A stretch of DNA of 64,000 nucleotides from an uncultured Bacteroidales bacterium (lineage in GTDB: Bacteria > Bacteroidota > Bacteroidia > Bacteroidales > Muribaculaceae). The stretch covers positions 1 to 64,000 of the forward strand of contig CANSAP010000007.1 of NCBI GenBank assembly GCA_947644715.1, written 5' to 3'. Positions 43,457 through 52,249 of the stretch are shown piece by piece. How positions within the stretch are numbered: position 1 is the first letter of the stretch; the number at the start of each line of letters is the position of its first letter. The notes beneath the pieces are model-generated. The model was given only the letters and a program-made list of their open reading frames with translations, did no database searches and was not told the DNA's origin. The translations under genes were made by a program, and so were the position numbers.

Positions 43457-43487
43457 TTTGGTTTTTGCGAATTAATTCGTAACTTTG
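43457..43487 (+). promoter_or_regulatory. Main promoter of the structured RNA
   Basis: TTTG at 43457-43460, 19 bp, TAACTTTG at 43480-43487, a full consensus match. The predicted start is near 43493, which makes the leader to the next ATG about 295 nt, far longer than any other leader in the window. Confidence 0.8.
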
Positions 43488-43492
43488 TTTCC

Positions 43493-43788
43493 CAAGCGGG
43501 TTCCCCATTCAGGTAGCCCGGACATCATTCTGAGAAAGCGTTAATGCTTTTGCCTCTTGTGGAAAATCGCCAATCTTCTGTACAGTAAAGGCAAAGCAGA
43601 CGACGCTCACACCGGTAGCCATTTCTATCCGGGGATGCTTGTGCATCCCGGGTTGGAAAGCTATACAGGCGTGAGGTTGACTGTTTTTTTACTGTAAGGC
43701 GTTTGGCGATGCCTCCACAAGAAAAAACTTTCGGCCTCACGCCATTTTGTTGACGACTGGGGTAACTCACAAACCAACCGGTATTAAT
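43493..43788 (+). ncRNA. Structured RNA: 6S-like small RNA or long cis-acting leader
   Basis: A segment of about 296 nt with no credible open frame. Helices seen: 5' hairpins CGGGTT/AGCCCG (43497-43520) and AAAGC/GCTTT (43535-43550); P1, CTTGTGGA and ATCGCCAA (43556-43573) with TTGGCGAT and TCCACAAG (43703-43721); P2, TACAGTAAA (43581-43589) with TTTACTGTA (43688-43696); P3, CTCACACC (43606-43613) with GGCGTGAG (43668-43675), 7 of 8 pairs; and an apical hairpin GGGATGC-TTGT-GCATCCC (43632-43649). Together these form one long, bulged rod, an architecture shared with 6S RNA. GGCGTGAGG (43668-43676) is also a perfect 9-bp match to CCTCACGCC (43735-43743), which lies after P1, so it can switch to a pseudoknot or alternative helix followed by ATTTTGTT. 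The Bacteroidales-1/6S class is one candidate that I cannot confirm. The 3' end is uncertain. Confidence 0.65.
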
Positions 43789-45075
43789 ATGACTAAAATT
43801 ACAAACAAGCCCCTGTTTTTCCTGTCAGGAGATGTTAAGTTAGTTGACGGCAAGTTGACTTGGAAGCAGGGATGGCTCAGCCTTATCGGAGGCGGAAAGA
43901 ATGAAGTGGAAATTGCATCGCTTAAAGTGCTAAAAGTTTCCAAGGGAGTTTTGAATCCCCACATAACATTAGGGGGTAAAAAGCCCGGGCATGACTCCCC
44001 CTTCCCTGACTATGACTTCCTCTTTACTATTAAACTCCCGAAGAGCCAGGTTTCGGCTTTGATTCAGTTAATTCGCGAAACAGTTCCCAACGCTCCGGTA
44101 TTTTCCGGAGATTTGGAGAAGGTGATGTGCGGTAAAGGCATCTATAAACCGCAGGCATTGTTTGCGGCAGAGCCTGCATACTTGCCGGACTGTGAGTCTG
44201 TGTGGTGCTACAACGACAGAGCGATTGTAGCCGATGAGAATGGTACCTCTCCGGTGTATTACAAAGATATACGCTTCTTTAATCAGTCAAAGGAAGGGGT
44301 GCTTTTCGGATATCAGAAAAAGTACAGTGTCAAAAAATTGCGCGGCGATGCAGCGAAGGCTTTGAAAGAAGTTCTGATATCGCATGGCGCAGAACTGCAT
44401 GGCACAATGGAGGGCGAGACCTATAAAGGAAGTAAAGGTCTGTGCTTCTGGAAGCGAAACGAGGAATTAGTGGTGGGCAAGGATGGTGTCTCATTCTCCT
44501 ATTCCAAGGGAAAGAAAAGCGACTCGCTTTATTTGCCATATAAAGACATAGTGGCCGTAGGCAAAGGCAGTAAACTCACCATCTTCGGCAAACAGAACAT
44601 CATCAGTGAGACATCCTTCAGCTCTGAAGCACGTAAAGCCATCGCGGCTCGTGTTGCGGAACATGCCCAAGGCTATGCCAAGAAATACGTCAAGAGCTAC
44701 TTCAAGCTGCTTGGTCTGATACCTCTTTGGTCTCGCCCTTCTTATGGTCAGATTGGCTATTCAGAAAAGGGGGTGGTTATTATTCCGCGTAAAAAGGATC
44801 GCAAAGAGGGTAAGCTGCCTCCCGTAATCAGCGCACCCATGGAGAATGTCCATGCTTATCATCGCAAGGGCAAGAATTTCGTAATCGTTGTCAGCTCAGG
44901 CAATGTCCGCGAGTTCAACGAAGAGCAACTCCAAGGTCATGTGCACTATATAGGCTTCTCTAAAATGAGCGGAGCAGGAGACCTTCTCTCCACCATTAAG
45001 AACAATGCCAAGAAACTTTTCGAGTCAACATCCAAGGATGATGTGAAAAAGGCATTCAAGAACTATAAGTTTTAA
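43789..45075 (+). CDS. Unrecognised protein with PH-like repeats
   Basis: Protein of 428 residues with no signal peptide or membrane segment. The start ATG at 43789 follows the structured RNA; an upstream in-frame TTG at 43747 would overlap it and is less likely. The chain contains several beta-rich units that each end in an Ile/Val-rich strand plus helix, for example GKLTWKQGWLSLIGGGKNEVEIASLKVLKVSKG, SVWCYNDRAIVADENGTSPVYYKDIRFF, LVVGKDGVSFSYSKGKKSDSLYLPYKDIVAVG and GQIGYSEKGVVIIPRKK. This is how bacterial PH domains look, and there may be three or four in tandem. The Lys-rich C-terminus could contact nucleic acid or membrane. I know no function. The gene is alone between the RNA and repeat copy B. 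Confidence 0.75.
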   Translation: MTKITNKPLFFLSGDVKLVDGKLTWKQGWLSLIGGGKNEVEIASLKVLKVSKGVLNPHITLGGKKPGHDSPFPDYDFLFTIKLPKSQVSALIQLIRETVPNAPVFSGDLEKVMCGKGIYKPQALFAAEPAYLPDCESVWCYNDRAIVADENGTSPVYYKDIRFFNQSKEGVLFGYQKKYSVKKLRGDAAKALKEVLISHGAELHGTMEGETYKGSKGLCFWKRNEELVVGKDGVSFSYSKGKKSDSLYLPYKDIVAVGKGSKLTIFGKQNIISETSFSSEARKAIAARVAEHAQGYAKKYVKSYFKLLGLIPLWSRPSYGQIGYSEKGVVIIPRKKDRKEGKLPPVISAPMENVHAYHRKGKNFVIVVSSGNVREFNEEQLQGHVHYIGFSKMSGAGDLLSTIKNNAKKLFESTSKDDVKKAFKNYKF

Positions 45076-45130
45076 GGAACCTAACGTTCATCTCTATATA
45101 TATTAGTGGCGTCCGGCGTCGACATAGGTT

Positions 45131-45406
45131 GTCAGCGCCGGACTTATATTTTGTCAGACATATGTCAGTTGAACGAGGGTGTGTCAAAATTCCTACTGAA
45201 GCAAACGCATGGTGCGGAGAGCCTATCCCTTTGTTAGCCGGGGCTTCCCAATGCATTGACAACCAACGATATAGGGCAGCCCTTCCGGGGCTGGGTTGTC
45301 GCTACATACATACCGGGGGGCTGAAGCCCCCCGGCTAACAATGGGAAGGCGCTCCGCGCCATTCAGCGCCGGACTTATATTTTGTCAAACATATGTCAGT
45401 TGAACA
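45131..45406. repeat. Dispersed palindromic repeat, copy B, with 42-bp flanking direct repeats
   Basis: The terminal repeat GAGGGTGTGTCAAAAT starts at 45175. The right half contains the same three hairpins as copy A (45277-45293, 45313-45334, 45348-45360). The left arm is shortened: the GC hairpin is cut after GCCGGGGCTTCCC. Outside the element a direct repeat of about 42 bp (CAGCGCCGGACTTATATTTTG and onward) occurs at 45133-45174 and 45365-45406 with one change. The element lies between two convergent genes. No transposase is encoded. Confidence 0.85.
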
Positions 45407-45440
45407 GTTAAGCCTCCCGTCTGATGGCGGGAGGCTTAAC
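45407..45440. terminator. Long hairpin between the PH-like gene and glgP
   Basis: GTTAAGCCTCCCG (45407-45419) pairs perfectly with CGGGAGGCTTAAC (45428-45440), 13 bp around an 8-base loop. There is no long T-run on either strand. It is nonetheless placed to end both convergent transcripts. Confidence 0.6.
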
Positions 45441-45478
45441 TTATACATATACCGAAACTGAGTTCGGCAGAGTTTTAA

Positions 45479-48046
45479 TTAGAACCAGCGGGTGTAGGCG
45501 AAGTCCATGCGGTGGGGCAGGGCCTTGTTGTTGGGATACATGCGCAGGCTGTAGCGATAGATGCCGGCGTCTTTCATCTTGTCCTTGAGCTCGAAGGTGA
45601 GGATGCCGTTCTCGTCGGCCACTACCTTGAAGGGCTTGGTCTCGAAGAATTTGCTTTCGCCGTCATGCTCCTTGAAGACTACCAGCTCTACGCCGATGCT
45701 CTTGCCGAGACCCTTGGTGTCGATGCGGGTAGTGATGTCGAAGGAGGAGCCGCTGTTGAAGGTGTTGCCGGCGCCCTGGTCACCCTTGAAGTCTACGGAA
45801 AGAATCTGGATGTCGTTCCACTTGGATGCAACCTCTTCCTTCCAGGCCACGATTTCGCGAGCCTCCTTGAAGTCGTTCTTGCAGAGCTTGGCGGCACGCT
45901 TGGCCTCGGGAGCGTAGAAGCGGTCGATGTAGTCGTCGAGCTGACGCTTCATGGTGAAGTGGGGTGCGATGTGGCCGATTGAACCCTTGATGTACTGGAT
46001 CCATTCGGGGCTGTAGCCCTTGGAGTTCTTGGCGAAGTAGAGGGGCACGATTTCGTTCTCGAGCATGGAGTAGATGGTAGCTGCATCGAGCTTGTCCTGC
46101 TGAGCCTGGTCGGTGAAGGTGCGCTTGTCGGTGAGAGCCCAGCCGGCCTTTTCGTCGAAGCGATAGCCTTCATACCACCAGCCGTCGAGCACGGAGAAGT
46201 TGAGCACACCGTTCATTTCGGCCTTCTCACCGGAGGTGCCGGAGGCCTCGAGGGGACGGGTGGGGGTGTTCAGCCAGATGTCAACACCGGTCACGAGGCG
46301 CTTGGCCACGATCATGTTGTAGTCCTCGAGGAAGATAATCTTACCGAGGAACTGAGGCATACGGCTGATTTCCATGATGCGCTTGATCAGACCCTGACCG
46401 GCACCGTCGGCGGGGTGAGCCTTGCCGGAGAATACGAACTTCACGGGGAACTGCTCGTTGTTAACAATCTTGGCCAGACGGTCGAGGTCGGTGAAGAGCA
46501 GGTGAGCGCGCTTGTAGGTAGCGAAGCGGCGGGCGAAGCCGATGATGAGGGCGTTGGGGTTGATTTTGTCGACAATCTTCATCACTGCGGAGGGATCACC
46601 CTGGTTGGCGAGCCATTTCTCCTTGAAGTCTTTCTTTACGAAGTTGATGAACTTGTTCTTGAGGGTCTGGCGCATTTCCCAGATTTCCTCATCCTTGCAT
46701 TTGAAGATGCCTTCCCAAGCCTTGGGGTCGCTCTGGTGGTCAAACACCTGGTCGCCGAGCTTCTTGGCGTAGAATTCCTTCCATTCGGAAGCGGCCCAGG
46801 TGGGCATGTGCACGCCGTTGGTCACGTAGCCTACGTGGCTCTCCTCGGGGCTGTAGCCTTTCCATACGCCTGCGAACATCTTCTTGCTCACCTCGCCGTG
46901 GAGCCAGCTTACGCCGTTGGCCTCCTGGCAGGTGTTGAGAGCGAATACGCTCATGGAGAAGCGTTCGTTGGTGTCGGGGTTCTCGCGGCCCATGTTCATC
47001 AGGTCGCTCCAGGAGATGCCGAGCTTGGCGGGATATTCGCCGAGGTATTTTCCGAAGAGGCTCTCCTCGAAATAGTCGTGGCCTGCGGGCACGGGGGTGT
47101 GCACGGTGTAGAGGCTGGAGGCGCGAACCACTTCGAGAGCCACATTGAAGGGGAGGTGGTCATTCTGCACGTAGTCCACGAGGCGCTGGAGGTTCATCAG
47201 AGCGGCGTGGCCTTCGTTAGCGTGATAGATGTCGGTGTGGATGCCGAGCTTGTTGAGCATGTAGATACCGCCGATGCCGAGCAGGTATTCCTGCTTGATG
47301 CGGTTTTCCCAGTCGCCGCCATAGAGCTGGTGGGTGATGGGGCGGTCGAACTCTGAGTTCATGTCGAAGTCAGTGTCGAGCAGATAGAGCTTCATGCGGC
47401 CCACGTTCACGCGCCACACGTGGCAGTAGATGATGCGGCCGGGGAAGGGCACTTCAAGAATCATGGGAGCGCCATCTTCGCCGATAACCGGCTCGATGGG
47501 GAGCTGGTCGAAGTTCTGGGCCTCGTAGTTGGCAATCTGCTGACCGTCGATGGAGAGTGACTGAGTGAAGTAGCCGTAACGATAGAGGAAGCCTACGGCG
47601 GTCATGTTGATGCGGGAGTCGGATGCCTGCTTGATGTAGTCGCCGGCGAGCACGCCGAGACCGCCGGAATATATCTTGAGACAGTTGCAGAGGCCATACT
47701 CCATTGAGAAGTAGCTCACGGAGGGGGCATCGGTGCGCATGGGCTGAGCCATGTAGTTCTTGAACATGGCATATACGGCCTTGATGCGTTCCATGAAGGC
47801 GCTGTCTGCCATCACTTCGTCAAGGCGTGTTGAGCTGATGCGCTGAAGCAGCATTACAGGGTTTTCGCCGGTGGAGCGCCAGAGGTCATGGTCGAGGTCG
47901 CGGAACAGGGCTTTTGCCTCGCTGTTCCAAACCCACCACAGGTTTTTGGAGATTTCCTCCAGGGGTTTGAGCGCTTTAGGAAGCTCGGCACGCACGGTGA
48001 TGTCGCGCCAGGCGGGAGAGTTGGTGTTGCTTACTTGCAGTTTCAT
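45479..48046 (-). CDS. glgP: Alpha-glucan phosphorylase (GT35)
   Basis: PLP-dependent phosphorylase releasing glucose 1-phosphate from glycogen or maltodextrin ends, cytosolic. 855 residues, of the GT35 group called alpha-glucan family phosphorylase, which differs from E. coli GlgP in its N-terminus. [22 protein letters not shown] near residue 37-58 is typical of this group. [28 protein letters not shown] follows, and the PLP region is [26 protein letters not shown], whose Lys replaces the usual SNMK context. The C-terminal about 150 residues are a beta-rich domain not found in the short forms. The gene lies 37 bp after the glycogen synthase gene, so both are read from one promoter. Confidence 0.93.
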   Translation of the reverse strand: MKLQVSNTNSPAWRDITVRAELPKALKPLEEISKNLWWVWNSEAKALFRDLDHDLWRSTGENPVMLLQRISSTRLDEVMADSAFMERIKAVYAMFKNYMAQPMRTDAPSVSYFSMEYGLCNCLKIYSGGLGVLAGDYIKQASDSRINMTAVGFLYRYGYFTQSLSIDGQQIANYEAQNFDQLPIEPVIGEDGAPMILEVPFPGRIIYCHVWRVNVGRMKLYLLDTDFDMNSEFDRPITHQLYGGDWENRIKQEYLLGIGGIYMLNKLGIHTDIYHANEGHAALMNLQRLVDYVQNDHLPFNVALEVVRASSLYTVHTPVPAGHDYFEESLFGKYLGEYPAKLGISWSDLMNMGRENPDTNERFSMSVFALNTCQEANGVSWLHGEVSKKMFAGVWKGYSPEESHVGYVTNGVHMPTWAASEWKEFYAKKLGDQVFDHQSDPKAWEGIFKCKDEEIWEMRQTLKNKFINFVKKDFKEKWLANQGDPSAVMKIVDKINPNALIIGFARRFATYKRAHLLFTDLDRLAKIVNNEQFPVKFVFSGKAHPADGAGQGLIKRIMEISRMPQFLGKIIFLEDYNMIVAKRLVTGVDIWLNTPTRPLEASGTSGEKAEMNGVLNFSVLDGWWYEGYRFDEKAGWALTDKRTFTDQAQQDKLDAATIYSMLENEIVPLYFAKNSKGYSPEWIQYIKGSIGHIAPHFTMKRQLDDYIDRFYAPEAKRAAKLCKNDFKEAREIVAWKEEVASKWNDIQILSVDFKGDQGAGNTFNSGSSFDITTRIDTKGLGKSIGVELVVFKEHDGESKFFETKPFKVVADENGILTFELKDKMKDAGIYRYSLRMYPNNKALPHRMDFAYTRWF

Positions 48047-48083
48047 AATCAGTTATATGAATTTGTAGTGTTTTATATTTCTA

Positions 48084-49736
48084 TTATTGATTGCGGTCGG
48101 CGCAGCGCTTTTCAGCCACACGGAACGCGTCAAGATAATGCTTGATAAAGAGTTGCCAGCGAGCCTGTGCGGCTGTGTGGCGTGCTGCTTGGCGGAAGGT
48201 GTCAAGTGCATCGGCGGGAGCAATGGCGGTGAACTTCACCTTGCGGGCGATGGAGTCAGCCGCAGCAGCGTAGTTGGAGTCGGTGCGCTCCACAACCTCT
48301 GCGCCGCAGGTGGCGAAGGTGGCATCGAAGTCGTCGATAATCCACTGGCCGAAGCCGGCTTTGTCGCTGGAGACGGTGGGCACGCCGAAAGCTATGCTTT
48401 CGAGCGGGGTGTAGCCCCAAGGCTCGTAATAAGAGGGGAAGATGGTGAGGTCGAGCGCGGGCAGCATCTCGTAATAAGGGATGTCAAGCACGCCGTCGTG
48501 TCCGTCAAGATAGCAGGGGAGATAGATGAAAGTCACTTCATCGTCTGCCTGATTCACGTTAAGGGAACGGAGGCGGCAGAAGATGGAGTCGGAGTCTTCG
48601 TTGTGAAGCGAATGGGTCGAGAAGTTGGAGTGGAGGGGGGTCTGCATTTTTCCGTTAAGACGGTCGAGCAGCCCTTGGCGGGGTTCGTTGACCCATGCCG
48701 GCACCATTATAAATGCCACCACCGGGCGCTTCAGCTCTTCGTCGTGACGCAGAGAGTTGAGCGAGTCGATAAAGAGGTCGATGCCCTTGTTGCGGTATTC
48801 ATTACGTCCGGAAGTAGCCACAAGCAGAGCATCCTCGGGAATCTGCTTGCCGGAGAGTGCTGAGGCGATATCCAGCAGACGCTTGCGGCAGGCGGCGCGC
48901 TGGGAGAGCCACTTCTTGTCGGCGGGCACGAAGCCTGACTCGAATCCATTGGGGGTCACGACCTGCGGAGTTATGTCGAGCAGCTGGGTGCACTCGGCAG
49001 CTGTCACTTCGCTCACCGTGGTGAAGCAGTCGGCTCGATGAGCGGCAGTCTTTTCCAATGAATGCTTGCTTTCCATGTTGAGCTCGCGCGCCATTTGGTC
49101 GCCGTTGTATCCGGAGAAGTAGTCGTAGAGAGGCTTCCCGTTGCCGCAGATGCTTCGGCCGATGCTTGTGGCATGTGTGGTGAAGATGGTGGCCGTGCGG
49201 GGCTGAATCAGCTCCATTTCAAGCAGTCCCATCGAGGTGGTCCACTCATCGAAGTGGGCAATCACCTGTGCGGGGTCAACCTTTAGATGCTCGGTGAGAG
49301 CTTTGATGACCAATGCAGAGGCCACGCCGAAAGCGCACCCCTCAGAGTAGTCGCCATAAGAGTGAAGAGAGTCAACACCGAATTTCTCCCACATCTTTCC
49401 AAAGATGGCGGGGAGCTGGGGATATATCCCTTCAAATTTCACGAGCACGACCAGCGGTTGGCCGGGGACGTTCCATCGTCCGGTGCGTATCGATAGCCCG
49501 AAGGGGAGCTGCACTTTGGAGGCAGCGCCGCGCAGCAGGCTTTTGTATTCCTTAAAATAGGGGGAGGGATTTTCTTGGCTCCAGAGGTCGGGGCCAATGA
49601 ATATTGTGGCATCCTTGGAAAGCTCCTGCAGAGCTTGTGCTTTAGTGGAAAGCACGGCATAGATGCCACCGATTTTATTGCATACTTCCCAACTTGTCTC
49701 AAAGAGGAGCCGGGGCATGTCAGAAATGTTTTGCAT
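48084..49736 (-). CDS. Glycogen synthase, GYS-like
   Basis: Cytosolic glycosyltransferase extending alpha-1,4-glucan chains. 550 residues. The N-terminal MPRLLFETSWEVCNKIGGIYAVLSTKA is the GT3/GYS-type start, as in the eukaryotic glycogen synthase, in which the KIGGIYTV-like motif binds the sugar donor. DEWTTSMGLLEMELIQPRTATIFTTHATSIGRSICG and the C-terminal PSYYEPWGYTPLESIAFGVPTVSSDKAGFGQWI (with the donor Glu) are also GYS-like. This type is known in Bacteroidetes and differs from the ADP-glucose-dependent GlgA. The donor (UDP- or ADP-glucose) cannot be decided from sequence. An alternative start at the internal MPRLLF codon would remove 6 residues. Its own promoter lies about 110 bp upstream. 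Confidence 0.9.
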   Translation of the reverse strand: MQNISDMPRLLFETSWEVCNKIGGIYAVLSTKAQALQELSKDATIFIGPDLWSQENPSPYFKEYKSLLRGAASKVQLPFGLSIRTGRWNVPGQPLVVLVKFEGIYPQLPAIFGKMWEKFGVDSLHSYGDYSEGCAFGVASALVIKALTEHLKVDPAQVIAHFDEWTTSMGLLEMELIQPRTATIFTTHATSIGRSICGNGKPLYDYFSGYNGDQMARELNMESKHSLEKTAAHRADCFTTVSEVTAAECTQLLDITPQVVTPNGFESGFVPADKKWLSQRAACRKRLLDIASALSGKQIPEDALLVATSGRNEYRNKGIDLFIDSLNSLRHDEELKRPVVAFIMVPAWVNEPRQGLLDRLNGKMQTPLHSNFSTHSLHNEDSDSIFCRLRSLNVNQADDEVTFIYLPCYLDGHDGVLDIPYYEMLPALDLTIFPSYYEPWGYTPLESIAFGVPTVSSDKAGFGQWIIDDFDATFATCGAEVVERTDSNYAAAADSIARKVKFTAIAPADALDTFRQAARHTAAQARWQLFIKHYLDAFRVAEKRCADRNQ

Positions 49737-49852
49737 ATTTAGTAATGAGGGCAGAGGCCCTTTAGAATCTTTTTTACCGATATTTGCAAGGATACTGCTT
49801 TTTGCGACAAATCAGGTCGCTACAATACATGCGTACAGATACTTTGAGGTTG

Positions 49853-49883
49853 CAAAGTTAAGAAAAAATGTGTGACCAACAAA
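49853..49883 (-). promoter_or_regulatory. Promoter of the glycogen synthase-phosphorylase unit
   Basis: Minus-strand TTTG (49880-49883), 19 bp, TAACTTTG (49853-49860). Predicted start near 49847, leader about 110 nt. The interval 49737-50045 holds this promoter and the divergent one at 49988-50018, and nothing else I can name. Confidence 0.8.
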
Positions 49884-49987
49884 ATTATCATCGTTCAGGG
49901 AATTGATTTAAGGGTTGAATTAATGGCCGGATATAGCGTATTCAGCCGCAAGTAGGTCATGGAGAAAGTTTTTTTAACACCGAGGAT

Positions 49988-50018
49988 TTTGTGGAGTGGG
50001 GAATTTGGTGTATTTTTG
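49988..50018 (+). promoter_or_regulatory. Promoter of the aguA-aguB unit
   Basis: TTTG at 49988-49991, 19 bp, TATTTTTG at 50011-50018. Predicted start near 50024, leader about 22 nt. Confidence 0.75.
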
Positions 50019-50045
50019 GGCAAAATTTGAGACCTTAATTTCCTC

Positions 50046-50285
50046 ATGACTGATATAACCGAACTTTTTGACCGCATTTGGGAGCAGCACAGGATGCTCG
50101 ATGTGGCCGAAAGCGAATTCAGGCGTATGCTCGTTGATGATGAAGAGCTGCGTCGCGAGTACCGCTCCTGGTGCGAAGAGCAAGAGGTGAGCGAGAAACG
50201 TGGATTTATGAACTATTGCCGGCTGCGCCTCGAAGAGGAGGAGAGCCGCTATGATGTGCTTGCCCCTGATGCTGAAGACTATTGA
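50046..50285 (+). CDS. Small protein of unknown function heading the aguA-aguB unit
   Basis: Protein of 79 residues, highly charged and probably all helical (TELFDRIWEQHRMLDVAESEFRRMLVDDEELRREYRSWCEEQ), with no signal peptide or membrane span. I do not recognise it. It begins right after a good promoter and its 3' end overlaps the agmatine deiminase gene, so it is the first gene of a five-gene unit. Its single Cys and acidic C-terminus give no further clue. By place it might act on the stability of the operon mRNA or enzymes, but this is speculation. Confidence 0.8.
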   Translation: MTDITELFDRIWEQHRMLDVAESEFRRMLVDDEELRREYRSWCEEQEVSEKRGFMNYCRLRLEEEESRYDVLAPDAEDY

Positions 50286-51312
50286 CCTTTCGTCCTGCCG
50301 CTTCCTCGCTGAGTGGCATGAGCAGCAGGCGCTCTTGCTCGCACTGCCGCATGAGGAGACTGATTGGAATTACATGCTCCCGCAAGTGCATGAGTGCTAT
50401 CGGGGCATCCTGACGGCATTGCAGGGTTGCGGCACTCCGGTGCATCTGCTTGTGCGAAGTCGCCGGGAGGCTGAGGAGCAGCTTGGTTCTGAGGCTCTGC
50501 GTGATGTGACGCTGCATGAGATGGAGTTCAATGACACCTGGATCAGGGATTATGGCCCGCTGAGTGTGCACTCAGCTACCGGCCTGTTGACGCTGGACTT
50601 CGGATTCAATGGCTGGGGACTCAAGTTTGCCTCCGATAAGGATAACCTCGTGAACCTGAAGATGGCGCGTTCCGGATTCATGCCCGAGTGCTATGTGAAT
50701 CAACGGGATTATGTGCTTGAAGGGGGATCGGTGGAGAGCGACGGCTCAGGCACGGTGCTGACCACCACCCGCTGTCTTTGCTCCCCTAACAGGAATGGTG
50801 GTCTCAGTAAAAGTCAGGTGGAGGAACAGCTGCGTCGCAGGCTCGGCGTGGAACATATTCTTTGGCTCGACCATGGCGCTTTGGCCGGAGATGATACCGA
50901 CAGTCATATTGACACATTGGCTCGCATTGCGCCGAATGATGTAATAGTGTACACCGGTTGCAGCGACCGTGACGACGAACATTTCACTGATTTGCAGGCA
51001 ATGTCCGCACAGCTGCGCGAGCTGCGCACACCGCAGAGCTTGCCATATCATTTGGTGGAGTTGCCCCTGCCTGATGCTATCTTTGATGAGGATGAGGGAA
51101 TACGCCTGCCGGCCACTTATGCCAACTATCTCATTACCAATCGCAGGGTGTTGGTTCCCTCTTACGCGCAGCCGCAGAAGGATGAGCTGGCGCGCCGCAT
51201 CCTGGAGGTAGTCTTCCCGGAGCGGGAGGTGGTGAGTGTGGATTGCCGTGCGTTGATTCGCCAGCATGGCTCGCTGCATTGCGCCACGATGCAGATTCCG
51301 GTTGCCGATTGA
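50251..51312 (+). CDS. aguA: Agmatine deiminase
   Basis: Hydrolyses agmatine to N-carbamoylputrescine plus ammonia, one of two steps from arginine-derived agmatine to putrescine. The protein is of the PAD_porph/agmatine deiminase family, up to 353 residues. FNDTWIRDYGPLSV near residue 93-106, LEGGSVESDGSGTVLTT with the catalytic Glu, HIDTLARI with the catalytic His, and a C-terminal GSLHCATMQ with the nucleophile Cys344 are all present. Starts at 50251, 50254 or 50269 are possible; 50269 (347 residues) would give the least overlap with the upstream gene, and I cannot decide. The next gene, aguB, follows after 46 bp. Confidence 0.92.
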   Translation: MMCLPLMLKTIDLSSCRFLAEWHEQQALLLALPHEETDWNYMLPQVHECYRGILTALQGCGTPVHLLVRSRREAEEQLGSEALRDVTLHEMEFNDTWIRDYGPLSVHSATGLLTLDFGFNGWGLKFASDKDNLVNLKMARSGFMPECYVNQRDYVLEGGSVESDGSGTVLTTTRCLCSPNRNGGLSKSQVEEQLRRRLGVEHILWLDHGALAGDDTDSHIDTLARIAPNDVIVYTGCSDRDDEHFTDLQAMSAQLRELRTPQSLPYHLVELPLPDAIFDEDEGIRLPATYANYLITNRRVLVPSYAQPQKDELARRILEVVFPEREVVSVDCRALIRQHGSLHCATMQIPVAD

Positions 51313-51358
51313 TTCTCTCTCCGCAGCCTCTCTCCATATATATAATTATATGTAGATT

Positions 51359-52249
51359 ATGACCCGAAGAATTATACCTGTGGCCTTGTGCCAGCAACAA
51401 TATTCGGCCGATGTGGCCGCCAATCGCAGGCAGAATCTTGCTTCGATAGCTGAGGCTGCCTCCAAGGGGGCACGACTTGTTGTGCTCTCTGAGCTGCATG
51501 ACTCACTCTATTTCTGCCAGACGGAGAATGTGGACCTTCATGACCTGGCGCATCCGCTTGACAGCGAGAGCTGCCGGGAGTATGCCCGCGCCGCCAAGGA
51601 GAATGGGGTGGTGCTCGTCTGCTCCTTTTTCGAGCGACGTGCCGCCGGGTTGAGCCACAACACTTCAGTGGTGTATGACGCCGATGGCTCTGAGGCCGGT
51701 CGTTACCGCAAGATGCACATACCCGATGACCCCGCATATTACGAGAAATTCTATTTTACTCCCGGCGACCTCGGTTTCCGTCCCATAGAGACTTCGCTGG
51801 GTAAGCTCGGGGTGCTCGTCTGCTGGGATCAGTGGTTCCCGGAGGCTGCCCGCATCATGGCTCTCTCCGGGGCCGAGATGCTGATTTATCCTACGGCCAT
51901 CGGCTGGGAGAGCAGCGACACGCCGGAGGAGAAAGCCCGTCAGCGCGAGGCCTGGATAACCGTGCAGCGCGGACACGCCGTGGCCAACGGTCTGCCGGTG
52001 GTCACCGTCAACCGCGTGGGGCATGAGCCTGACCCGTCAGGCGCTACCAACGGCATCCAGTTCTGGGGCAGTTCATTCGTGGCCGGCCCGCAGGGTGAGT
52101 TCCTTTACCAAGCTCCGGATGATCGGAGCGAAATCCGGGTGGTGGAGATTGACATGAACCGCTCGGAGCAGGTGCGTCGTTGGTGGCCCTTCTTGCGCGA
52201 CCGTCGCATAGACATTTATTCCCCGCTACTCAAAAGATTTAACGACTGA
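51359..52249 (+). CDS. aguB: N-carbamoylputrescine amidase
   Basis: Nitrilase-superfamily amidase releasing putrescine, CO2 and ammonia from N-carbamoylputrescine, completing the agmatine route. 296 residues, the normal length. The catalytic triad is Glu45 (LSELHD), Lys118 (RKMHIPDD) and Cys155 (VCWDQWFPE). GNRVGHEP-like VNRVGHEPDPSGATNGIQFWGSSF near the C-terminus matches the AguB group rather than other nitrilases. It is adjacent to aguA, supporting the assignment, and its stop TGA shares a base with the ABC-F start at 52249. Confidence 0.95.
   Translation: MTRRIIPVALCQQQYSADVAANRRQNLASIAEAASKGARLVVLSELHDSLYFCQTENVDLHDLAHPLDSESCREYARAAKENGVVLVCSFFERRAAGLSHNTSVVYDADGSEAGRYRKMHIPDDPAYYEKFYFTPGDLGFRPIETSLGKLGVLVCWDQWFPEAARIMALSGAEMLIYPTAIGWESSDTPEEKARQREAWITVQRGHAVANGLPVVTVNRVGHEPDPSGATNGIQFWGSSFVAGPQGEFLYQAPDDRSEIRVVEIDMNRSEQVRRWWPFLRDRRIDIYSPLLKRFND

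Noticed and set aside
43528-43536. TPP-riboswitch-like CTGAGA in the structured RNA
   Set aside because: The other conserved THI-box segments (ACCTGAT and GGATAATGCC-like) are absent and the downstream gene is unrelated to thiamine.
43493-43788. tmRNA, RNase P RNA or SRP RNA for the structured RNA
   Set aside because: The tRNA-like ends of tmRNA, the conserved core of RNase P RNA and the tetraloop/asymmetric loop of SRP RNA are all missing.
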